Shown: positions 1-5,706 of the stretch, in pieces | How the letters are laid out: each line of letters opens with the position of its first letter | Numbering within the stretch: the stretch's first letter is position 1 | Source of the DNA: CAZKTS01 sp964555735 | GTDB lineage: Bacteria; Actinomycetota; Acidimicrobiia; IMCC26256; PALSA-555 | Reading direction: 5' to 3' | DNA: 5,706 nt | NCBI GenBank assembly: GCA_964555735.1 | Contig: CAZKTS010000077.1 | Span: 1-5,706 of the forward strand | The notes under the pieces: model-generated | What the model was told of the DNA's origin: nothing | The model's input: the letters and a program-made list of their open reading frames with translations, nothing else | Database searches by the model: none | Program-made: the position numbers and the translations under genes

Positions 1-435
1 GGGCAGGTCCTCGGTCGCGAGCACGTCGAGGATCGCGGGCAGGTGGTTGCGCCAGCCCGAGCCGGCCTTCGACGCCACGTGCGCGATCGCGCCGCCCTCA
101 CCCATCATGCCGTCGAGCACTCGCTCGGTGAGGTGGCGCAGGCCGAGGAAGTTGACGCCGAAGACCCGGTCGGCGGGATGCGTCTGGGGCACGCCCGCGA
201 CGTTGAACAGGCAGTGCACCGGCGTGCCGATCGAGTCGAGCGTCGTCTGGATCGACGCGGGATCGCCGCAGTCGGTCTCGTACGACTTCGTGGCCGGGCC
301 CGCGCACGGCGCGATGTCGAGCGCGTGCACCTCGGCGCCGAGCTGGTCGAGCATCGCGACGGTGGCCTTGCCCATGCCGGAGGCGGCGCCGGTCACGATC
401 ACTCGCTTGCCGTCGTAGGAGAAGGGTGCAGTCAT
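1..435 (-). CDS. SDR family oxidoreductase, 3-alpha-hydroxysteroid/coniferyl-alcohol dehydrogenase-like (C-terminus beyond the window)
   Basis: The reading frame is open from an ATG at 435 to the window edge, giving the first 145 residues of a classical short-chain dehydrogenase (usual length about 250-270). Seen: the Rossmann cofactor motif TGAASGMG at residues 15-22, an acidic residue (D40) at the end of the second beta strand, which favours NAD(H) over NADP(H), NVAG at 78-81 (the NNAG structural motif), VNFLGLRHLTE at 94-104, and AHVASKAG at 118-125 with S122 in the place of the catalytic serine. The YxxxK pair would lie outside the window. The compact spacing and the NFLGLRHLTE stretch resemble the 3-alpha-HSD/coniferyl-alcohol dehydrogenase subgroup, known to oxidise hydroxyl groups on steroids or aromatic alcohols; this subgroup call is from memory of the family. 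A GAGGA ribosome binding site (441-445, minus) lies 5 nt before the ATG. It is probably co-transcribed with the kinase 40 bp upstream. Confidence 0.88.
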   Translation of the reverse strand, partial: MTAPFSYDGKRVIVTGAASGMGKATVAMLDQLGAEVHALDIAPCAGPATKSYETDCGDPASIQTTLDSIGTPVHCLFNVAGVPQTHPADRVFGVNFLGLRHLTERVLDGMMGEGGAIAHVASKAGSGWRNHLPAILDVLATEDLP

Positions 436-475
436 GGCGGTCCTCGGTCTCGGGAACGGGTCGTAGGGCGGGTCG

Positions 476-1513
476 TCAGATCTGGGCGTCGGCGGCGAGC
501 TCGTGGGCGTGCTCGAGGAGCAGGTCGACCTTGGCGGCGATCGAGGCTGCGTCGCCCGAGGCGCCGCCGCCGGTGGCGCCCCGCAGGTAGCGGGCGTGGA
601 CGCCCTCGACGATGCACGCCATCTTCCAGGTGCCGAACACGGTGTACCACCCCAACGCGTCGAGTGATCGACCGGAGCGGCGGGCGTAGCGCTCGGCGAC
701 ATCGGCCCGGCGGGTGAACACCGGCGCCAGGGTGGGTGACGAAGCGAGGAACTCGCACCGGTCGCCGGGGTCGGCCCAGTAGAGCAGCGACCACGCGAAG
801 TCGGCGACGGCATCGCCGGTCGTGCAGAGCTCCCAGTCGAGCACCGCGAGGATCGTGTGGTCGGGGCCGAGCACGGTGTTGTCGAACCGGTAGTCGCCGT
901 GTGCCAGGACCGGAGCGCCCGACGGTGGCGGCACGGTTGCCGCGAGTCGCGCGTGGAGCTCCTCGAGCAGCGGGAGCTCGCGGACGCCGGCGCGCTCGAC
1001 CTGCGTGTGCCAGCGGTGCAGCTGACGCTCCGCGTAGCTGCCCGGCTTCCCGAGGTCGCCGAGCCCGATCGCCGCGGGCTCGATCGCGTGGAGCGCGACC
1101 TGCACGTCGACGAGCGAGTCGGTCGCGCGCTCGGCCTGGTCCGCTGTCAGCGCGGCGCCGTCGGCCTCGGTGCGCAGGATCGTGCCGTCCACGAACTCCA
1201 TCACGTAGAACGGTGCATCGTTCACGTCGAGGTCGACGCACTGCGCGACGGCCCGGGGCACCGGCACGGTGCCGTCGGCGGTCAGGGCCTCGATGATCCG
1301 CCATTCGCGGTCCATGTCGTGCGCGGTGGCGAGCACCGCGGCGACGGGCGGCCGCCGCAGGGCCCACGCCCCGCTCGCGGCGTCGGTGACCCGGTAGGTG
1401 AGGTTGGAGCCACCGGCCGCGATCAGCTCGAACCGGAAGGGACCGACCGCGCCGTCGACGTGGTCGGTCAACCACGCCGAGACCCTCGCGGCGTCGAGCC
1501 CTGGTGTGGTCAA
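476..1513 (-). CDS. Phosphotransferase family protein (APH fold, ACAD10/11 N-domain or LvaA-like small-molecule kinase)
   Basis: This 345-aa protein has the APH kinase fold. Seen: a nucleotide loop AAGGSNLTYRV at 32-42; ALRRPP at 51-56, where an Arg (R53 or R54) replaces the usual ATP-binding Lys; HDMDREWRI at 65-73 with the likely alpha-C glutamate E70; hinge FYVMEFVDG at 102-110; catalytic loop HGDYRFDN at 205-212 (D207 base, N212 metal); and VLDWELCTTGD at 224-234 with metal-binding D226. These fit the ACAD10/11-like subgroup. Its studied relatives, human ACAD10/11 and Pseudomonas LvaA, phosphorylate 4-hydroxyacyl-CoA so that the hydroxyl can be removed, so lipid-acid catabolism is more likely than antibiotic resistance. 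No acyl-CoA dehydrogenase domain is attached. The start is chosen as TTG at 1513 because the protein then begins MTTPGLDAARV, at the usual distance from the kinase fold. A GTG at 1549 (357 aa) and a farther start at 1678 stay open in frame but lack a clear ribosome site, and the farther one overlaps the divergent gene. Confidence 0.85.
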   Translation of the reverse strand: MTTPGLDAARVSAWLTDHVDGAVGPFRFELIAAGGSNLTYRVTDAASGAWALRRPPVAAVLATAHDMDREWRIIEALTADGTVPVPRAVAQCVDLDVNDAPFYVMEFVDGTILRTEADGAALTADQAERATDSLVDVQVALHAIEPAAIGLGDLGKPGSYAERQLHRWHTQVERAGVRELPLLEELHARLAATVPPPSGAPVLAHGDYRFDNTVLGPDHTILAVLDWELCTTGDAVADFAWSLLYWADPGDRCEFLASSPTLAPVFTRRADVAERYARRSGRSLDALGWYTVFGTWKMACIVEGVHARYLRGATGGGASGDAASIAAKVDLLLEHAHELAADAQI

Positions 1514-1578
1514 CGGTCCGCCCCGGGCACCGGCACTGAGGTTCGCCACGACGGCCCGGCGGGTACGGTCGACTCCTC
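1514..1578. promoter_or_regulatory. Divergent promoter region between kinase and SGNH hydrolase genes
   Basis: These 65 bp separate two outward-facing start codons, so promoters for both genes should lie here or just inside them. On the plus strand TACGGT at 1564-1569 fits the actinobacterial -10 pattern TANNNT, with a weak TTCGCC at 1542-1547 as a possible -35 (16-nt spacing). Transcription would then begin about 2-3 nt before the GTG at 1579, that is, nearly leaderless, which agrees with the absence of a Shine-Dalgarno sequence before that GTG. No convincing minus-strand promoter could be picked out. Confidence 0.35.
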
Positions 1579-2250
1579 GTGCGCCGGACGTCCGCCATCC
1601 TCGTCGCGCTCGTGACCCTGCTCGTCGCGGCGCCCGCAGCGATCGCCGCGCCGCGCCCGCACAAGCCGGAGCCCCCACGCCCGAGCCCGGTCGATCAGCG
1701 GGTCTTCGTGCTCGGCGACTCGGTCATGCTCGGCGCGCAGGGCGTCGTCGCCTCTCGGCTGGCGTCGAGCGGGTGGACCCCCAACGTCTTCGCGGCCGAG
1801 AGCCTCCACATCTACAACTCGGGACCGATCGTCGACGCGAACCTGTTCGGCAACGGCGACGTCGTGGTGATCGCGCTCGGAGCGAACGACGGCATCAGCG
1901 CGCAGGAGCTGAGTGTGTGGCTCGACGGCCTCATGGCCCACCTGCAGGGCGTACCCCAGGTGTTCTGGGTGAACCTGCGCCAGTTCACCGACTGGGTGCC
2001 GGCCGCCAACGCGGTGATCGCCGACGCCGCGCACCGGTACCCCAACCTGGCTGTGATCGACTGGGACGCGCGCGCGACCCCGGACCCTGGCCTGGTCTAC
2101 GGCGACGGGCTCCACCTGAACGACGCCGGCGCCGCGGCGATGGCAGAGCTGGTGGGCAGCACGCTCGACGCGTATGTAGCGGACCGTATCGAGCAGGTGC
2201 GCGTCTGGGAGCCGCGTGCCGAGAAGGCCGCGCGCGTCGCGCGCTTCTGA
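1579..2250 (+). CDS. Secreted SGNH/GDSL-family hydrolase (esterase/lipase type)
   Basis: This 223-aa protein begins with a signal peptide: basic MRRTS, a hydrophobic run at about 6-18, and an AIA/AP cleavage site near residue 23. A proline-rich linker (25-37) follows. The hydrolase blocks are clear: VLGDSVMLGA at 44-53 with the nucleophile S48, ALGANDG at 99-105 with the oxyanion Asn N103, and DGLHLNDAG at 176-184 with the D176/H179 pair. RYPNLAVIDWD at 153-163 precedes the last block, as in the SGNH domains fused to OafA-like acyltransferases, but no acyltransferase membrane domain is present here. It is expected to cleave or transfer an ester outside the cytoplasmic membrane; the substrate cannot be read from the sequence. 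The tail after about residue 200 is charged and not part of the recognised blocks. The start is GTG with no ribosome site, perhaps leaderless. The gene ends 2 bp from the convergent P450 gene. Confidence 0.88.
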   Translation: MRRTSAILVALVTLLVAAPAAIAAPRPHKPEPPRPSPVDQRVFVLGDSVMLGAQGVVASRLASSGWTPNVFAAESLHIYNSGPIVDANLFGNGDVVVIALGANDGISAQELSVWLDGLMAHLQGVPQVFWVNLRQFTDWVPAANAVIADAAHRYPNLAVIDWDARATPDPGLVYGDGLHLNDAGAAAMAELVGSTLDAYVADRIEQVRVWEPRAEKAARVARF

Positions 2251-2275
2251 GTTCAAGCCGCGGCGCGCGCCGCGG
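2230..2275. repeat. Two GC palindromes spanning the convergent gene ends (possible bidirectional terminator)
   Basis: Positions 2230-2244 read GCGCGCG-T-CGCGCGC, a perfect inverted repeat within the last codons of the SGNH gene. Positions 2258-2275 read CCGCGGCGCGCGCCGCGG, a perfect 18-bp palindrome within the last codons of the P450 gene. They sit 13 bp apart around the two stop codons. Neither is followed by a T tract on either strand, so a standard intrinsic terminator is not shown. They may nonetheless slow or stop transcription at the convergent junction, or may just reflect Ala/Arg-rich C-termini in a GC-rich genome. Confidence 0.4.
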
Positions 2276-3485
2276 GGGCGAACTTCACCGGCATGTGCTT
2301 GATGCCGTTGATGAAGTTGGAACGCAGGCGCTCGACGTCGCCGTCGAGCGACATCTCCGGGATCCGCGACAGGAGCTCCTCGAACATCACCTTGATCTCG
2401 AGCTTCGCCAGGTGCGTGCCCAGGCAGAAGTGCGGGCCGCCGCCGCCGAAGGCGACGAAGTCATCGGCGGGGTTGCGGGTGACGTCGAATCGGTGCGGGT
2501 CGGTGAACACCTCGGGGTCGTGGTCGGCCGCGATGTACCAGAGCGCGACCTTGTCGCCCTCCTTGATGGTGACGTCCCGGATCGTGGTGTCCTCGCGCGC
2601 GGTCCGGCGCATGTACATGACCGGCGACGCGTAGCGGAGCATCTCGTCGACCGTGCCGGGCAGCAGATCGGGGTTCGCCAGCACCTTGGCGCGCTCGTCG
2701 GGGTTCTCCATGAGGGCGAGCATCCCGTGCGAGATGAGGTTGCGGGTGGTCTCGTTGCCGGCCACGGCCAGCAGCTGGAAGAACATGTCGAACTCGATGT
2801 CGCTCAGCCGCTCACCCTCGACCTCGGCGTTGAGCAGCACGCTGACGATGTCGTCGCCGGGGTTGGCCCGCTTCGTCGCCGCGAGGTCGTGGGCGTACTG
2901 GAACATCTCCATCGCCGCGCCCATGTAGTCCTCTTGCGACACCGCGTACTCCGGGTCCTCCGACCCGATCATGCGGTTGCTCCACTCGAAGACCTTGTGG
3001 CGGTCTTCTTGGGGGACACCCATCATCTCGGCGATGACCTGGAGCGGGAGCTCGGCGGCGACGTCGACGACGAAGTCGCACTCGCCCCGCTCGATGATGT
3101 TGTCGACGATGTCGCGGGCGCAGTCCTGGATGCGGTCGTGCAGGCGGCCGATCATCCGCGGGGTGAAGCCCTTGTTGACGAGCAGCCGCAGCTTCGTGTG
3201 CCGCGGCGGGTCCATCATCAGCATCATCATCCGCTGCTGCGCGAGCTCGTCCTCGGTGGCCTCGTGCAGCGTGATGCCCCACTCGCTCGAGTACTGCTGC
3301 CACTTGCCGCTCAGCGTTCGCAGGTCGTCGCGGCGGGTGACGCACCAGTAGCCGCTCAGGCCGTCGGGCTCGTCGTGGAAGTAGAGGGGCGCCTCGGCGC
3401 GGAGGAGGTCGAACTGGTCGTGCGGGACACCCTGCACGAAGGTGTCGAGGTTGTTGAGATCCACGTCCGCGAGCGTGAGCGCCAT
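2253..3485 (-). CDS. Cytochrome P450, CYP124/CYP125/CYP142-like
   Basis: This 410-aa soluble bacterial P450 is full length for its class. Seen: MDPPRHTKLR at 91-100 (C-helix), GFTPRMI at 106-112, the I-helix oxygen-activation motif AGNETTR at 242-248 (E245, T246), the K-helix ExxR as E281-M-L-R284, the meander region around HDPEVFTDPHRFDVTRNP (322-339), and the heme loop FGGGGPHFCLG at 346-356 with the iron ligand C354. The C-terminal stretch RLRSNFINGIKHMPVKF (386-402) is typical of the CYP124/125/142 group, which hydroxylates terminal methyl groups of cholesterol side chains and methyl-branched lipids; this is family knowledge, and the substrate here is inferred. No ferredoxin or reductase gene is in the window. 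The ATG at 3485 is preceded by AGGGGGG (3494-3500, minus) at 8 nt. Transcription diverges from the amidohydrolase across a region with a KstR-type operator, suggesting repression until substrate is present. Confidence 0.93.
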   Translation of the reverse strand: MALTLADVDLNNLDTFVQGVPHDQFDLLRAEAPLYFHDEPDGLSGYWCVTRRDDLRTLSGKWQQYSSEWGITLHEATEDELAQQRMMMLMMDPPRHTKLRLLVNKGFTPRMIGRLHDRIQDCARDIVDNIIERGECDFVVDVAAELPLQVIAEMMGVPQEDRHKVFEWSNRMIGSEDPEYAVSQEDYMGAAMEMFQYAHDLAATKRANPGDDIVSVLLNAEVEGERLSDIEFDMFFQLLAVAGNETTRNLISHGMLALMENPDERAKVLANPDLLPGTVDEMLRYASPVMYMRRTAREDTTIRDVTIKEGDKVALWYIAADHDPEVFTDPHRFDVTRNPADDFVAFGGGGPHFCLGTHLAKLEIKVMFEELLSRIPEMSLDGDVERLRSNFINGIKHMPVKFAPAARAAA

Positions 3486-3493
3486 CCGCTTGT

Positions 3494-3500
3494 CCCCCCT
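3494..3500 (-). promoter_or_regulatory. Ribosome binding site of the P450 gene
   Basis: AGGGGGG on the minus strand lies 8 nt before the ATG at 3485. It fixes the P450 start, since the frame stays open far upstream through the antisense of the amidohydrolase. Confidence 0.7.
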
Positions 3501-3519
3501 GTGTTCAGTTCTAGAACAC
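3501..3519. repeat. Inverted repeat GTGTTC-N7-GAACAC in the divergent intergenic region
   Basis: GTGTTC (3501-3506) and GAACAC (3514-3519) are exact reverse complements around 7 nt. Inside lies a second exact palindrome, GTTCTAGAAC (3508-3517). The array overlaps the KstR-type site at 3512-3525 and directly abuts the P450 ribosome site. It could be a second repressor site or part of one larger operator. It stands out as an AT-richer, symmetric patch in GC-rich DNA. Confidence 0.6.
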
Positions 3520-3525
3520 GTTACA
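3512..3525. promoter_or_regulatory. KstR-type (TetR family) operator candidate
   Basis: TAGAACACGTTACA matches TnnAACnnGTTnnA at all eight fixed positions. That pattern is the published mycobacterial operator of KstR, the TetR-family repressor of cholesterol catabolism genes. The site is centred between the divergent P450 and amidohydrolase genes, overlaps a possible -10 for the latter (TACAGT, 3522-3527), and could control both. The P450 belongs to the family regulated by KstR in mycobacteria. No regulator gene lies in the window, so which TetR protein binds is inferred. Confidence 0.6.
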
Positions 3526-3527
3526 GT
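3522..3527 (+). promoter_or_regulatory. Possible -10 element for the amidohydrolase gene
   Basis: TACAGT fits TANNNT, the actinobacterial housekeeping -10 pattern, and lies 33 nt before the ATG at 3561. It overlaps the candidate operator, so a bound repressor would block it. No good -35 is visible 16-18 nt upstream, so this is weak. Confidence 0.3.
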
Positions 3528-3541
3528 CGAAGCCGAACCCC

Positions 3542-3556
3542 AGCCAGAGGCGAGGA
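3542..3556 (+). repeat. 15-nt direct repeat, copy 1 (contains the amidohydrolase ribosome site)
   Basis: AGCCAGAGGCGAGGA here recurs exactly at 5286-5300. This copy ends with GAGGA (3552-3556), 4 nt before the ATG at 3561, and also has AGAGG (3546-3550) at 10 nt, so it serves as the ribosome binding region of the amidohydrolase gene and supports that start. Confidence 0.75.
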
Positions 3557-3560
3557 ACCC

Positions 3561-5276
<1,716 letters not shown>

Positions 5277-5285
5277 AGCGAGGCG

Positions 5286-5300
5286 AGCCAGAGGCGAGGA
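5286..5300 (+). repeat. 15-nt direct repeat, copy 2
   Basis: An exact copy of 3542-3556, AGCCAGAGGCGAGGA, followed by CCC as copy 1 is followed by ACCC. It begins 9 nt after the amidohydrolase stop codon and does not lie at ribosome-site distance from a recognised gene start, so its role here is not that of copy 1. Confidence 0.7.
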
Positions 5301-5303
5301 CCC

Positions 5304-5343
5304 GCTGCGCAGGTGACCGTGCTAAGCACGAGTCGAGCGCAGC
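5304..5343 (+). repeat. Nested inverted repeat (stem-loop or cruciform)
   Basis: The outer arms GCTGCGC (5304-5310) and GCGCAGC (5337-5343) pair perfectly. The inner arms CGTGC (5318-5322) and GCACG (5326-5330) pair perfectly around a TAA loop. GAC (5315-5317) and GTC (5332-5334) extend the inner stem past a bulged A. As RNA this would be a two-tier hairpin with an asymmetric internal loop. No T tract follows. Confidence 0.55.
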
Positions 5344-5366
5344 CCGAGCCGTGGCCCGAGCGGCCC

Positions 5367-5379
5367 GGCACGAAGTGCC
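5367..5379 (+). repeat. Small hairpin next to the ABM ribosome binding site
   Basis: GGCAC (5367-5371) pairs with GTGCC (5375-5379) around a GAA loop. The stem ends at the base before the ribosome site AGGAG (5380-5384). It could affect ribosome access to the ABM gene; that is inference. Confidence 0.45.
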
Positions 5380-5384
5380 AGGAG
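5380..5384 (+). promoter_or_regulatory. Ribosome binding site of the ABM gene
   Basis: AGGAG lies 8 nt before the ATG at 5393 and decides that start over the in-frame GTG at 5351. Confidence 0.75.
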
Positions 5385-5392
5385 CGGAAGAG

Positions 5393-5698
5393 ATGAGCAA
5401 GAAGTCGATCGTCGCCACCATCGTCGTCAAGGAAGACAAGGCGGACGACTTCCCCGCCGCGTGGGACGACTTGTTCGCCCACATCGACGCGAACGAGCCG
5501 GGCTGCGAGCACTACACGCTGCATCGCTCGGCGACGGAGCCGAACAAGTTCTTCGTGACCGAGGTCTACGCGGACCAGTCGGCACTCGATGCCCACATGG
5601 GCAGCGACGCGTTCGCTGCGTTCGGCGGTTCGCTCGGCGACTTCGTGGAGTCGGCCGACCTCCAGTTCGCCGAGCCGGTCAAGGCTGCGAAGTCTTGA
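5393..5698 (+). CDS. ABM-domain putative quinol monooxygenase (YgiN-like)
   Basis: This 101-aa single-domain protein fits the antibiotic biosynthesis monooxygenase (ABM) family, which form small ferredoxin-like dimers without a bound cofactor. Seen: a first beta strand IVATIVVKEDKADDF (6-20), ANEPGCEHYTLHRSATEPNKFFVTEVYAD (33-61), which carries the family pattern EPGC..Y.L.R...F...E.Y, and ALDAHMGSDAFAAFG (64-78), whose L..H..S..F helix with H68 is typical. The final strand is LQFAEPV (90-96), before a short lysine-rich tail. Related proteins oxidise quinols or are of unknown role, so the substrate is not assigned. It lies downstream of and on the same strand as the amidohydrolase, but the 116-bp structured gap leaves co-transcription open. 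The start ATG is chosen for the AGGAG 8 nt upstream; the GTG at 5351 would add 14 residues with no family match. Confidence 0.88.
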   Translation: MSKKSIVATIVVKEDKADDFPAAWDDLFAHIDANEPGCEHYTLHRSATEPNKFFVTEVYADQSALDAHMGSDAFAAFGGSLGDFVESADLQFAEPVKAAKS

Positions 5699-5706
5699 GC
5701 CGCGCC

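Larger units (their letters stand above)
5277..5392 (+). other. Structured 116-bp spacer between amidohydrolase and ABM genes
   Basis: This spacer holds a 15-nt repeat copy (5286-5300), a nested inverted repeat (5304-5343), an 8-nt direct repeat GCCCGAGC (5342-5349 and 5354-5361), a small hairpin (5367-5379) and the ribosome site of the next gene. No T tract marks a terminator. It may be a processed or regulatory leader, or a dispersed extragenic repeat. Confidence 0.45.

Noticed and set aside
476..1513. Reading the kinase as an aminoglycoside resistance gene
   Set aside because: The fold is shared, but the AAGGSNLTYRV, LRRPP and HGDYRFDN sequences fit the ACAD10/11-like subgroup, and no mobile element or resistance context is present.
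857..1615. Plus-strand 252-codon frame antisense to the kinase
   Set aside because: The kinase on the other strand has a full ordered motif set; this frame has none.
432..1664. Minus-strand 410-codon frame overlapping the kinase in another frame
   Set aside because: Arg-rich low-complexity translation typical of a wrong frame in GC-rich DNA.
3212..3230. Short CAT-rich trinucleotide run inside the P450 gene
   Set aside because: It encodes the methionine-rich segment before MDPP, which is a normal C-helix approach in this P450 group; too short to call a microsatellite.
1398..3560. Long upstream extension of the amidohydrolase frame (up to 721 extra codons)
   Set aside because: It runs through the SGNH gene and antisense to the P450, has low-complexity Arg/Asp/Val-rich translation without any family motif, and a good ribosome site marks the ATG at 3561.
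5313..5396. 27-codon GTG-started frame whose TGA overlaps the ABM start as ATGA
   Set aside because: The overlap resembles translational coupling, but there is no ribosome site at a proper distance, the peptide is Pro/Arg/Glu-rich without features, and it crosses both hairpins; likely chance.

Overview
This is a GC-rich, gene-dense window with strongly GC-biased third codon positions. It most resembles a chromosomal stretch of an actinomycete (Mycobacteriales or Acidimicrobiia type); the assignment rests on composition and family flavour, not on a marker gene. Six protein genes are supported: one cut by the left edge and five complete. No RNA gene, CRISPR array, insertion sequence or integrase was seen.

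Layout. On the minus strand, positions 1513-476 encode a phosphotransferase of the APH/ACAD10-11/LvaA type, followed 40 bp downstream by a short-chain dehydrogenase resembling 3-alpha-hydroxysteroid/coniferyl-alcohol dehydrogenases (435 to beyond position 1). Diverging from the kinase, 1579-2250 (+) encodes a secreted SGNH/GDSL hydrolase. It converges, with a 2-bp gap, on a cytochrome P450 (3485-2253, minus) of the CYP124/125/142 steroid and branched-lipid hydroxylase group. Diverging from the P450 across a 75-bp intergenic region is an amidohydrolase of the D-aminoacylase superfamily (3561-5276, +). After a 116-bp structured spacer comes a small ABM-type monooxygenase (5393-5698, +).

Function. 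The 75-bp P450/amidohydrolase intergenic region carries a 14-bp sequence (3512-3525) that fits every fixed position of the mycobacterial KstR operator, TnnAACnnGTTnnA. With the CYP124/125-like P450 beside it and the 3-alpha-HSD-like SDR and ACAD10/LvaA-like kinase nearby, the simplest reading is a repressor-controlled locus for sterol, isoprenoid or other branched-lipid catabolism. The substrate is not determined by the sequence. The less explained parts are the amidohydrolase, which keeps the HxH and Cys of its family but seems to have lost the two downstream metal-binding histidines, and the 5277-5392 spacer, which holds nested inverted repeats and a 15-nt sequence also present just upstream of the amidohydrolase start.
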